This document shows, one piece after another, positions 25,091 through 33,339 of a DNA stretch of 64,000 nt (positions within the stretch are counted from its first letter, which is position 1; every line of letters starts with the position of its first letter). Source of the stretch: Metabacillus idriensis (GTDB lineage: Bacteria; Bacillota; Bacilli; Bacillales; Bacillaceae); NCBI RefSeq assembly GCF_009674765.1, contig NZ_WKKF01000014.1, forward strand, positions 1 to 64,000, in the 5' to 3' direction. A program made the position numbers and the translations under genes. The notes under the pieces are model-generated. The model saw only the letters and a list, made by a program, of their open reading frames with translations, was not told where the DNA came from and made no database searches.

Positions 25091-25121
25091 ACTCTCGTTG
25101 TGTGAAACGAGAGTTTTTCTT
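25091..25121 (+). terminator. Terminator of the 223-aa gene
   Basis: AACTCTCGTT-GTGTGA-AACGAGAGTT followed by TTTCTTT. Bases 25122-25388 hold no gene. Confidence 0.85.
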
Positions 25122-25388
25122 TGTGAGCTTGAAGTATTGTTGGATGCAAGTATTGTTGATTTGAAATAAAGTTCGATAATGTATAAAAAAAATTGATAAA
25201 ACCCTGTATTAATATAGGATATTTTTTTGACACTAAAACTTCATCTTTTGTTTTCAATTAAAGGAACAGATTGTAGAGGGCTTACAATTAAACTAACAAA
25301 GAAGGACAGCTTAAAAAAGAACTATAGAAGAGCGTTTAATTGTAAAATTAAAGAAGTTGACAAATAAGGAGAAGGAAAAAATTTCAGT

Positions 25389-26453
25389 ATGATGGGAGAT
25401 ATTAATGTGGATAATTATCATAAATATGAACGCTCTATGAAACAAAGACCTCATGTGGTAATTTTAGGAGCAGGAGCAAGTTGTGCAACTATCCCAAATG
25501 GGGACAAAACCGGAAAGAAAATATCTGCAATGAGTGGATTTGTAGAAAAACTAGGGCTTTCAAATATAATCGAGAAAGTATCTATTCAAACGATATCTAA
25601 TAATCTTGAAGATATTTATATGGAATTGGATGAACGTAGTGAAGAAGATCCTAAATGTTTCGAAGTGAAATCTGAATTAGAAGAAGTCATTCAAGAATAT
25701 ATGAGTGGTTATAAGTTGCCAGATAATCCAACTATTTATGATTTTTTGGTTATGAGTCTTACGGATAAGGATATAATTGCAACATTTAATTGGGACCCAC
25801 TTCTAGTTCAAGCTATCGCACGTGCTCAACGCTATACAAAAAATATTCCTAATGTTGCTTTTCTACATGGAAATGTGGCTGTTGGTTTTTGTGAAAAAGA
25901 TAATGTTATGGGGAATGTTGGGATGCCTTGTAAATGTGGAGAGCCACTTAAACCAATGAAGCTGTTATATCCAGTTAAAAAGAAGGATTATAGCAGTGAT
26001 GTTGCTATTAAAAAATCATGGAAGTCTTTAAGTAATGCTTTAGAACAAGCGTATATGATCACAATCTTTGGCTATAGTGCACCAAAGAGCGATGTTGAAG
26101 CAATTACTATGATGAAAAAGGCATGGGGCTCAATCAATGATAGAAAGCTCGAAGAAATTGAAATAATTGATATTCGAGATGAGGATACTGTAATTGAATC
26201 GTGGAACGAGTTTATTCATACTCATCATTATTCATATCACACAAGTTTTTTTGAATCTACATTGGGGCGTTGTCCAAGACGAAGTTGTGAAGCAACATTT
26301 GATAGGCTAATGAATTGTATTTGGCTTAATTCGGAAAAGGGATTTAAACAGAATATGAACTTTTCGGATATTGATAATGTTACTTATAAGTTAATTATGG
26401 AGGAAGATGAAAAAAGAAGAACACTAAGCATCCTTGATCATCCATACAAGTAA
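25389..26453 (+). CDS. SIR2-like NADase-fold protein, candidate defence gene
   Basis: The 354-aa protein has the SIR2/Rossmann signature in order: ILGAGASCATIP (about residues 25-36), TFNWDPLL (about residues 132-139), FLHGN (about residues 156-160, His158) and IFGYSAPKSD (about residues 225-234). The Cys residues near 178-192 (PCKCGEPLK) could bind zinc. About 100 C-terminal residues are of unknown fold. SIR2-like proteins of this kind act as NAD-depleting effectors in several anti-phage systems. Here it is a single gene beside the repressor-protease cluster. The frame is intact. GGAGAAGG precedes the ATG. Confidence 0.8.
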   Translation: MMGDINVDNYHKYERSMKQRPHVVILGAGASCATIPNGDKTGKKISAMSGFVEKLGLSNIIEKVSIQTISNNLEDIYMELDERSEEDPKCFEVKSELEEVIQEYMSGYKLPDNPTIYDFLVMSLTDKDIIATFNWDPLLVQAIARAQRYTKNIPNVAFLHGNVAVGFCEKDNVMGNVGMPCKCGEPLKPMKLLYPVKKKDYSSDVAIKKSWKSLSNALEQAYMITIFGYSAPKSDVEAITMMKKAWGSINDRKLEEIEIIDIRDEDTVIESWNEFIHTHHYSYHTSFFESTLGRCPRRSCEATFDRLMNCIWLNSEKGFKQNMNFSDIDNVTYKLIMEEDEKRRTLSILDHPYK

Positions 26454-26484
26454 AAACAACTAAGGAATTGTTGAGAAAATCCCA

Positions 26485-26545
26485 CTAATTGGCCCTTATT
26501 GAATTACGATTTACAACAATCGGGCGCTTTCATGGAATAAGAATC
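26485..26545 (+). repeat. Shared repeat, inverted copy after the SIR2-like gene
   Basis: ACAACAATCGGGCGCTTTC at 26512-26530 is the short repeat form in the plus-strand gene's orientation, followed by ATGGAATAAG. A second partial core GGCCCTTATTGAAT lies at 26490-26503. This shows the repeat follows gene direction, not genome direction. Confidence 0.6.
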
Positions 26546-26559
26546 ATAGAAATGATCAA

Positions 26560-26990
26560 ACTTTTTTATAAAATTAGCTTCAATAAAATATATTAAGAGC
26601 GAATTTTGATCAATCTTTCTTTCAAAACACGCTCTTTTTTGTTCGTTTATCAAGGTTATTATTAGTTTCAATTTGATCAAACATTTTTCTAAAGCAACAT
26701 GAAGGATTTTGTTTAAAGTCTTTTTTACTAAATTTCGATCCATTCACTAAAAACAGTATTCTATTTGAGAATGCAAAAATCATTGCTGATCTTTAATTAA
26801 GATCATTTCTCTCACTAATACGAATCTAACAAAATAGATATTATGTTAAATTCATACCTTTATGTTAAAACCCTTTCATTTAAAGGGTTTTTTGTCGTTT
26901 TTGTGATATTATTAAAAATGAATATAACATATTGCTATTTTGTGTTAAATTTAATCTAACGTAAAATGAATTCCAATAGGAGTGAAACCC
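26560..26990. other. Non-coding stretch before the recombinase
   Basis: AT-rich and without a supported gene. A terminator hairpin (AAACCCTTTCATTTAAAGGGTTTTTTG) is at 26867-26893. A 79-aa leftward frame at 26504-26743 has no ribosome site and overlaps the repeat, so I do not count it. Confidence 0.5.
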
Positions 26991-26993
26991 TGT

Positions 26994-27560
26994 ATGAATG
27001 TAAGGAAAATTGGGGCTAATACTGTTGAACCAATTCGAGATAGAGACAAAATTAGTGAGATGAAAGAAGTGCTATTACATCAATCTTATCGTAATTATTT
27101 TCTGTTCGTTTTTGGTATAAATTCGGGTTTAAGGATAAGCGATATTATTAATTTGAGGGTTTTAGATGTTAGATATCTGGATTATCTTAAAGTCCGAGAG
27201 AAGAAAACTAAGAAGATCAGGAAAATTAAAATGACAGTGGTTTTAAAAGCAGAAATTGAAAAATACATCAAAAATATGGCTGACTCGGATTATCTTTTTC
27301 CATCTAGAAAAGGTAATCAACCAATTAGTAGGGTGCAAGCATGGAAGATTATTACGGATGCTGCTAAAGAAGTGGGGATTACAGATTCGATTGGAACCCA
27401 TACTCTAAGAAAAACATTTGGCTATCACTTTTATCAAAAAACTAAAGATGCAGCGATGCTTCAAAAAATTTTTGGACATTCATCACCATCCATTACATTG
27501 AAGTATATAGGAATTAATGATGATATGATCGATCAGGCATTGGATGACTTTGCCTTATGA
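26994..27560 (+). CDS. Short tyrosine recombinase
   Basis: The 188-aa protein is a catalytic-domain-only tyrosine recombinase. It has Arg in SGLRISDIINL (about residue 45), HTLRKTFG (about residues 136-143), the GHSS His (about residue 162) and Tyr in ITLKYIGI (about residue 170). The N-terminal SAM-like arm-binding domain is missing, as in many plasmid resolvase-type and small Xer-like enzymes. ATG 26994 is chosen because AGGAG is 11 bases upstream. The stop overlaps an upstream ATG of the methylase frame. It could resolve plasmid multimers or move the adjacent restriction cassette. Confidence 0.85.
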   Translation: MNVRKIGANTVEPIRDRDKISEMKEVLLHQSYRNYFLFVFGINSGLRISDIINLRVLDVRYLDYLKVREKKTKKIRKIKMTVVLKAEIEKYIKNMADSDYLFPSRKGNQPISRVQAWKIITDAAKEVGITDSIGTHTLRKTFGYHFYQKTKDAAMLQKIFGHSSPSITLKYIGINDDMIDQALDDFAL

Positions 27561-27601
27561 AAATCGATAAAGCTGTAAAAATCAAAGAAGGAATGAACAA
27601 C

Positions 27602-29503
27602 ATGAACTTAGATTTACTACCTGACAAGAAAACGTTAAGAAATGCAAAGCCAATATTAAAATGGGCCGGCGGGAAAACCCAAATGCTAGACCTTCTACAT
27701 AACAATGCTCCGAAAACATTTAATAAGTATATCGAGCCTTTTTTTGGTGGAGGTGCCTATTTCTTTTCATTAAAGCCAGGACAAGCTGTAATTGCGGACC
27801 TTAATGAAGAGTTGATTAATCTCTATAAAACAGTGGCTGACAATGTTCATGATGTTATAGCACTGTTAAAGGTATATCCAAATGAGAAGGATTTTTTTCT
27901 TGCATTGCGAGCGAAAAACACTGAAAACATGACGAATGTGGAAAGAGCTGCTAGAACTATTTACTTGAATCGGACATGCTTTAATGGCTTATATCGAGTA
28001 AATCGGAAAGGACAGTTTAATGTTCCATTTGGAAATTACACTAATCCTAGGATTTGTGATGAAGTTAATTTATTAGAAGTAAGTAAGATGTTAAAGGATG
28101 CTACAATTATTCATGGCGACTATAAGACAGTTTTAAGGGAATGTGCAGAACCAGGAGACTTTATCTTTTTAGACCCACCTTACTTACCAATCAGTCAATA
28201 TTCCGATTTTAAACGGTATACTAAGGAACAATTTTATGAAGAAGATCATATTCAGCTGGCAGAGGAAGTAAAACGGCTACAAGAATTAGGTTGTCATGTT
28301 CTACTTACGAATTCCAACCATCCATTGGTTCATGAATTATACGAAGAATTTGAGATTAGTGTTCATCAAACAAGAAGAAATATAAATAAAAATGCAGCTA
28401 AAAGAACGGGAGAGGACGTTTTGGTTAAGGTCCTACCCAAAAAAAACATTACAATTGTACCTGATAAAGTGGTTTTACCTGATCAAATTAAATTGTATCC
28501 ATCAACCCGATATATGGGCAGCAAGAAAGACTTAATCGATAACATTTGGGCAGTGGCATCACACTTTGACTTTGAATCGGTAACTGATTTATTTGCTGGT
28601 AGTGGGATTGTTTCGTACATGTTTAAAGCTCAGGGTAAACAAGTACTAACAAATGATTATATGAAGTTTTCCTCTTTGTTCGGTAAAGCGTTGATTGAAA
28701 ATAATAATATTCGGTTAAGTGATTTAGATATTTTAAAATTAATTACTCCAACAAATCATACGAATAATTTTGTTTCGGAGACTTTTGATGGGATTTACTT
28801 TAATGAGGATGATAATACATTCATTGATATGATTAGAAATAATGTCCCTAAGTTAAGAAATAAAACAAAAGAGGCACTTGCTTTATCAGCATTGGTACGT
28901 GCTTGCATGAAAAGACGGCCAAGAGGCATCTTTACGTTTGTTGGCTTAGATAAGTATAATGACGGACGCAAAGACCTTCAGATGACTCTTTCCGATCATT
29001 TTATGGAAGCCATTTCGATTTTTAATAATGCAGTATTTGATAACAACAAAGTTAACAAATCACGTCATGGTGATGCCCTAACCTTTAATCATAAATCGGA
29101 TGTGGTGTATATTGATCCGCCTTACTATAGCCCTCATTCTGATAATGAATATGTTAGGAGATATCACTTTGTCGAAGGTTTAGCCAGAGATTGGAAAGGT
29201 GTAGAAATTCAGGAGCACACTAAAACAAAAAAATTCAAAAATTACCCCACCCCTTTTAGTTCAAGAAAGGGTGCTCATGATGCATTTGATTTGTTATTTA
29301 AAAAGCATAAAGATAGTGTGCTGATAGTCTCCTATTCATCTAATTCACTACCAACAAAAGATGAAATGCTAGCTTTGTTAGCCAAACACAAGAAAAATGT
29401 AGATGTTATTTCTGTTGATCATAGATACTCTTTTGGTAACCAAAAGCACAAAATAACCGATAACAACAATAAAGTACAAGAGTACTTGTTTGTTGGTTAT
29501 TAA
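27602..29503 (+). CDS. Fused double adenine-N6 methyltransferase of a type IIS system
   Basis: The 633-aa protein is two D12-class methylases in tandem. The first has the AdoMet motif LKWAGGKTQ (about residue 18) and DPPY (about residue 190), with TFNKYIEPFFGGGAYFF between. The second has RYMGSKKDLI (about residue 303), DLFAGSG (about residue 329) and YIDPPYYSP (about residue 501). Such fusions (M.FokI type) methylate the two different strands of an asymmetric site. The downstream nuclease is AlwI-like, so the target may be a GGATC-type site. ATG 27602 follows AAGGAATG; upstream ATGs lack a ribosome site. Confidence 0.9.
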   Translation: MNLDLLPDKKTLRNAKPILKWAGGKTQMLDLLHNNAPKTFNKYIEPFFGGGAYFFSLKPGQAVIADLNEELINLYKTVADNVHDVIALLKVYPNEKDFFLALRAKNTENMTNVERAARTIYLNRTCFNGLYRVNRKGQFNVPFGNYTNPRICDEVNLLEVSKMLKDATIIHGDYKTVLRECAEPGDFIFLDPPYLPISQYSDFKRYTKEQFYEEDHIQLAEEVKRLQELGCHVLLTNSNHPLVHELYEEFEISVHQTRRNINKNAAKRTGEDVLVKVLPKKNITIVPDKVVLPDQIKLYPSTRYMGSKKDLIDNIWAVASHFDFESVTDLFAGSGIVSYMFKAQGKQVLTNDYMKFSSLFGKALIENNNIRLSDLDILKLITPTNHTNNFVSETFDGIYFNEDDNTFIDMIRNNVPKLRNKTKEALALSALVRACMKRRPRGIFTFVGLDKYNDGRKDLQMTLSDHFMEAISIFNNAVFDNNKVNKSRHGDALTFNHKSDVVYIDPPYYSPHSDNEYVRRYHFVEGLARDWKGVEIQEHTKTKKFKNYPTPFSSRKGAHDAFDLLFKKHKDSVLIVSYSSNSLPTKDEMLALLAKHKKNVDVISVDHRYSFGNQKHKITDNNNKVQEYLFVGY

Positions 29504-29517
29504 GGGGGAAGAGTTTT

Positions 29518-31194
29518 TTGGCATGGTTAATTGCAGATAATGGGGTCCGTAACCCACAACGCTTAAAAGATGGTTTAGAAGTACTTGTAAATTCCGAGTT
29601 CCATGGGGACTTTAGCAAGAAAAATGAAGCTGGAATGGCAAAAGTACTTAATGAGCAGGGCATTATCGCTCTGCGTAGCAACACGGATAATACAATTTCA
29701 AGAAAATGGAGAATAAATTTAATTCGATTAGGTTTCATATCCAACGATACACATACTGTCACTGAGAATGGGAGGAGACTGATTCATTCTAATTCTTTAC
29801 CGGAAGAAGAGGAATGTTTTTTGAGAGCTTTGTTAATTCAACAAATTCCTTCTCCGTTACATAAATTTAGTTATGCTAATTCGGAAAAGCCATTTAATCC
29901 TCTTAGGATGGTACTTGAAACGATTGATCGCTTAGGGAAAAAAGGTGCTGAACCAGTAATTTCTAAAAATGAAATGGCGTCCATCGTGATTTTAAATTAT
30001 GATATGGATACGATCGATGATGTTGTAGAAAAAATCATCGAGTATAGAAAAGGTCGTTTGGATGCTATGGGGTCTGTTAAACGTTTTGATAGTTCATTCA
30101 GAGAACAGGCAGCTCAGAATAATAATACTGGGGCGAATGCTGATAGTTTGAGAGATTATGCAGATGTAAATATGAGATATTTGAAATTGACGGGATTATT
30201 TGCTGAAGAAGGGGTTTCAAAATTAAGTTTTGCAACCCATAAAATGACTATCATCACACAGATATTAAATAAAGCGTTTGTAGCGATATCTGATGAGGAT
30301 TATGAGAGCAAACTGGCTATTGGAGCATCCTTACCGACTGATAATGAAAATGAAGCAATACATGCTATTTTGAATTTATACCAGCTTCTAATAGATAACG
30401 GGGAAGCAATACCACCTTTACCTGATTTAGAGAGGATGGCTGTACAGGACCTTTCTTTGTTACGTATACAGTTAGAAAACCAATGGATACATGTTTTAGA
30501 GAAGAGGTATGCTGCTGAACAACAGTTTCAATGGGAAGATATTTTGGCTTATCTAAAAGCATTGCAGCAATCTAATTCAGCTAGGAGAAATAATCAACTA
30601 ATTCCTAGCGGAGAAGGACCAGCTTATCTAGAATGGGCTATTTGGAGATCCTTCTTGGCAATCAATTCATTAGAAAATTTGCCATGGGAAGCAAGGAAAT
30701 TTAAAGTAGACCGCAGCTTTAAACCAGTAAGGCATGCAGCTGGTGGAGATGCTGATATGATATTTGAATTTGATGATTTTGTGTTCGTTGCGGAGGTGAC
30801 ACTCTCTGCTTCTTCACGACAAGAGGCGATGGAAGGGGAACCGGTGCGAAGACATGTGGCGAATTACGTTGATTACTACGCGGCCCAAGGAAAAATGGTG
30901 TATGGTTTATTCATTGCAAATAGTATTGATACAAATACGGCAGAAACCTTTAGAATTGGTATTTGGTATCGATCCGATGATTCATCGCTAGCTCTTAGAA
31001 TTGTTCCGATTACATTGGCAGATTTCACTGATATCTTTGAAGCACTTTTTACGAGTGGTAAATTTAGCGAGGGTCCTACATATTTAAGAAACTTGTTAGT
31101 TCATTTATTACAGTTTAGCAATGAACCGGCTCCTTCGTGGAAAAATATCATGAGAACCGAAATACAAAGAAATATAAACAAAATAATATCTTGA
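29518..31194 (+). CDS. AlwI-family type IIS restriction endonuclease
   Basis: The 558-aa protein fits AlwI-like nucleases: an N-terminal DNA-recognition half (MAWLIADNGVRNPQRLKDGLEVL, LRSNTDNTISRKWRINLIRLGFIS) and a C-terminal nuclease part with AGGDADMIFEFDDFVFVAEVTLS (Asp near 408, Glu near 424). That part is followed by MEGEPVRRHVANYV, the conserved EGEPVRRH motif. The EVT in place of ExK is typical of this family. It starts 14 bases after the methylase stop with AGGGGGAAGAG before TTG. The pair forms an intact type IIS restriction-modification operon. Confidence 0.85.
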   Translation: MAWLIADNGVRNPQRLKDGLEVLVNSEFHGDFSKKNEAGMAKVLNEQGIIALRSNTDNTISRKWRINLIRLGFISNDTHTVTENGRRLIHSNSLPEEEECFLRALLIQQIPSPLHKFSYANSEKPFNPLRMVLETIDRLGKKGAEPVISKNEMASIVILNYDMDTIDDVVEKIIEYRKGRLDAMGSVKRFDSSFREQAAQNNNTGANADSLRDYADVNMRYLKLTGLFAEEGVSKLSFATHKMTIITQILNKAFVAISDEDYESKLAIGASLPTDNENEAIHAILNLYQLLIDNGEAIPPLPDLERMAVQDLSLLRIQLENQWIHVLEKRYAAEQQFQWEDILAYLKALQQSNSARRNNQLIPSGEGPAYLEWAIWRSFLAINSLENLPWEARKFKVDRSFKPVRHAAGGDADMIFEFDDFVFVAEVTLSASSRQEAMEGEPVRRHVANYVDYYAAQGKMVYGLFIANSIDTNTAETFRIGIWYRSDDSSLALRIVPITLADFTDIFEALFTSGKFSEGPTYLRNLLVHLLQFSNEPAPSWKNIMRTEIQRNINKIIS

Positions 31195-31202
31195 TGAGAT
31201 AG

Positions 31203-31236
31203 AAACCAATGTTTTTAAAAGCATTGGTTTTTTTAT
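31203..31236 (+). terminator. Terminator of the restriction operon
   Basis: AACCAATG-TTTTTAAAA-GCATTGGTT followed by TTTTTTAT. Confidence 0.85.
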
Positions 31237-31239
31237 AGA

Positions 31240-31744
31240 AACAACTAAGGTTGACGCTTGTAAGGGGCATCGAACCCCTTACAACCGACTGTATCCGGCT
31301 GCGCCTTGATACAAAACGCTTCTTTTTCTGATCTTGCTCGCGCCAGCTCAGAAAAAATCGCTTTGATATAACGGCTTCGGGCATCGAACCCTTGACGTTA
31401 GTCGGCGGCAGCTCTTTCGGGCTGCTTTTCGCCGCGATGGGTGCGGTGCCCTTCTCCTTCCTTCGTTCTCTTCAGTGTAACAACTTCGCTTATGACAGCC
31501 GGAAGGGCGGGCGTTCGGGGAAAGAAACGGCAAAGCCAAGTCGGCTAAACCACCGTAACCTTGCAAAGTACGCAAGCTAACGCTGGCTAAGTCATTGGGC
31601 TTCACTCATTTTCTAACGAAAAAGTCCGTAAATCATGGCCTTTTCCTACCCCTCTCTGGCAAGTTCGCTTCTTCGTGAGCGAACCCTTCCCCCTGTTTGC
31701 GCGAATTGTTCAGGTTTCCTCAAACGCGGAAGGGAGAGAGTAAA
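31240..31744 (+). other. Structured non-coding leader before the RadC-like gene
   Basis: About 500 bases without a gene, GC-richer than the neighbours and full of hairpins. These are TTGTAAGGGG/CCCCTTACAA (31257-31283), TTTTTCTGA/TCAGAAAAA (31323-31355), GGCAGC/GCTGC (31406-31424) and GTTCGCT/AGCGAAC (31663-31685). The heptamer loop CATCGAA within GGG...CCC occurs twice (31265-31278, 31379-31391). It resembles the region at 34200-34720. It may be a large RNA or a promoter active on single-stranded transferred DNA. Confidence 0.55.
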
Positions 31745-32188
31745 ATGGAAACAATCTATGAACTAGTGAGGATTAAACAAGTAATCAAGGAAGTGGAGGC
31801 AAGCGAAAAGTTCGTAATTCGTTCGCCACAGGATGCGGCGGATGTTGCAGCTCAATTTATTGGAGATGATGATCGTGAGGTGTTCTTTGTGATGTGTCTG
31901 AACACGAAGAATCAAGTCGTTGCGGTGCATCGCTGCCATGTGGGAGGATTAAACGCCAGCATCGTCATGCCAAGAGAGGTATTTAAGTCCGCAATCCTAA
32001 ACAACAGTGCCTCAATCATCGTTAGCCATCAGCATCCCAGTCAAGATGTCACACCGTCTCGAGAAGACATCGAAGTGACATCAAGGCTTGTAGAATGCGG
32101 AAAGATCCTAGGGATTGAGGTGCTAGATCATCTCATCATTAACACGAAAGCCAAATACTACAGCTTGAAAGAGCATGCTAGATTGTAA
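31745..32188 (+). CDS. RadC-like JAB/MPN domain protein
   Basis: The 147-aa protein is a RadC-type JAMM domain. The metal-binding motif is SHQHPSQDVTPSREDIEVT (about residues 95-113), preceded by FFVMCLNTKNQVVAVH and followed by LGIEVLDHLII, all typical. It lacks the N-terminal HhH region of chromosomal RadC. Short RadC proteins are frequent in leading regions of plasmids and in defence or anti-defence islands; their biochemical role is uncertain. ATG 31745 follows GGAAGGGAGAG. A terminator follows the stop codon. Confidence 0.9.
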   Translation: METIYELVRIKQVIKEVEASEKFVIRSPQDAADVAAQFIGDDDREVFFVMCLNTKNQVVAVHRCHVGGLNASIVMPREVFKSAILNNSASIIVSHQHPSQDVTPSREDIEVTSRLVECGKILGIEVLDHLIINTKAKYYSLKEHARL

Positions 32189-32191
32189 GAG

Positions 32192-32217
32192 AGAGGGAGG
32201 AAACCCTCCCTTTTTTT
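32192..32217 (+). terminator. Terminator of the RadC-like gene
   Basis: AGGGAGG-AAA-CCCTCCCT followed by TTTTTTG. Confidence 0.85.
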
Positions 32218-32246
32218 GCTCGTTTCTGCCATTTATATTGAAATTT

Positions 32247-32287
32247 TTTGTATACAAAATGGTGTATACTTTGTATACAAAGTATAC
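32247..32287 (+). promoter_or_regulatory. GTATAC operator array
   Basis: Two perfect TTTGTATACAAA palindromes (32247-32258 and 32270-32281) and two further GTATAC units (32264-32269, 32282-32287) lie directly before the ribosome site of the 172-aa gene. Three units are spaced exactly 9 bases apart. A TATACT (-10-like) is embedded. This must be a multi-site operator, probably for an autorepressor. Confidence 0.75.
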
Positions 32288-32300
32288 AGGAGGGTGAGAC

Positions 32301-32819
32301 ATGAAAAACGCAACTCGTCGAATTGTTGAGAAGTTTCCTAAGCTTGAGGATAAACTACATGCCTATGAAAACATGCTGTTGGTCAATGAAGCGCTGAAGG
32401 AAGTAGATGATGTTCAGGCAACATTTTTACAGTTAGCGTGGTTTTTTGAAGATCCGGAAAAGGAGACGTTTGATCTTGGTTTGCTGTATCGTCACCTTGA
32501 TAATGGCTGGCTTGAATTTGCCCTGGAGTTGATAACGAAATATTTCAGAAAGGATACGTATTTGATTCAGAAGCCAACGTATTCCCTGATTCGTGAAGGA
32601 TCTCACTATAAAAGCATGAGTCAGTTTGCTGACTACTTAAGTGAACAAGGGCTGCGGTACGATCGACAGAAGTTGAATTTATATTTTGAACGCGGGAAAG
32701 TACCGCATCCCGATCTTGTTGTAGGCGGAGTGAAGTATTGGTCCGATGAGACAGTTCAGAAATATGCAGAACAAGAGATAAATCGAATGGGATCCATCCA
32801 ACAGGAGGCAAAAAAATGA
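32301..32819 (+). CDS. Unknown 172-aa protein with repressor-like C-terminus
   Basis: I do not recognise the family. The N-terminal half is helical and acidic (LEDKLHAYENMLLVNEALKEV, TFDLGLLYRHLDNGWLEFALELI). The C-terminal third is HTH-like: SMSQFADYLSEQGLRYDRQKLNLYFERGKVPHPDLVVGGVKYWSD, as in AlpA/MerR-type helix-wing folds. A DNA-binding role with autoregulation through the GTATAC array is plausible. A decayed homologue of this C-terminal part is at about 46655-46925. AGGAGGGTGAGAC precedes the ATG. Confidence 0.7.
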   Translation: MKNATRRIVEKFPKLEDKLHAYENMLLVNEALKEVDDVQATFLQLAWFFEDPEKETFDLGLLYRHLDNGWLEFALELITKYFRKDTYLIQKPTYSLIREGSHYKSMSQFADYLSEQGLRYDRQKLNLYFERGKVPHPDLVVGGVKYWSDETVQKYAEQEINRMGSIQQEAKK

Positions 32820-33022
32820 CACTTGTTCAATATAATCAACGCTATGAAGAGATTATTCATGCCGACTGGCCTCAGGATAAAAAAGACAAAAGATTGGCTG
32901 AGCTCATGACGGAAATGGAGCAGGTCTACCAGATTCCAATGTTAAGGAATGAAGAATGGGAAAGAGAGAACAAACGAGTGATCGCTCTGTATAGAAAAGT
33001 GAGCTTATCAAGGTCCTTTTAA
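32816..33022 (+). CDS. Hypothetical protein (68 aa), coupled
   Basis: The 68-residue product is charged and helical (QDKKDKRLAELMTEMEQVYQ), soluble, and starts with an ATGA overlap at the end of the 172-aa gene, so the two are translated together. A GGAGG lies just before the ATG. No family recognised. It may be a partner of the upstream protein. Confidence 0.7.
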   Translation: MTLVQYNQRYEEIIHADWPQDKKDKRLAELMTEMEQVYQIPMLRNEEWERENKRVIALYRKVSLSRSF

Positions 33023-33023
33023 T

Positions 33024-33062
33024 AAAAAAAATCGATCTCCGGGTTGGTTGACCGAAGATCGA
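33024..33062 (-). terminator. Terminator of the 34-aa leftward gene
   Basis: CGATCTTCGG and CCGGAGATCG pair with one mismatch on the minus strand and are followed by ATTTTTTTT. It separates two convergent transcripts. Confidence 0.75.
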
Positions 33063-33082
33063 ACGTTTATCAGCAGGCGGTA

Positions 33083-33187
33083 TTACGCCTGTTTCTTCTT
33101 TTTGTTTTTAAGCGGTATGCCCCTCTTTATGCTTTGTTCAATCGCTTTTTTAGCTAGTACCTGTGCTTCTTCTTTCGACATTTTCAT
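33083..33187 (-). CDS. Small lysine-rich protein (34 aa)
   Basis: The product is MKMSKEEAQVLAKKAIEQS followed by IKRGIPLKNKKKKQA, an amphipathic helix and a strongly basic tail. AAAGGGGAAAAAG precedes the ATG, and a terminator lies on the same strand just beyond the stop codon, which supports a real transcript. The plus-strand frame over the same bases reads as unlikely hydrophobic sequence. Function unknown. Confidence 0.55.
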   Translation of the reverse strand: MKMSKEEAQVLAKKAIEQSIKRGIPLKNKKKKQA

Positions 33188-33339
33188 TTCTTTTTCCCCT
33201 TTGCTATTACTCTTAATAAAAGTATGGACGGGTTTTTGAAAATCTAAACATATCTATCCCCCATCCCCCATATATATAAAACAAAGTCTAGGACACTCTG
33301 ACACTGTCCTAAGTGAAAATGGGGAAAAGAGGGGTAGGA

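Noticed and set aside
26504-26743. 79-aa leftward frame after the SIR2-like gene
   Set aside because: No ribosome site before its ATG and it overlaps the inverted repeat copy.
31257-31283. tRNA or tmRNA-like T-arm on the minus strand
   Set aside because: Only a T-arm-like stem-loop is present; no acceptor, D or anticodon parts could be found around it.
33048-33239. 63-aa rightward hydrophobic frame
   Set aside because: It is the complement of the better supported 34-aa leftward gene and has no ribosome site.
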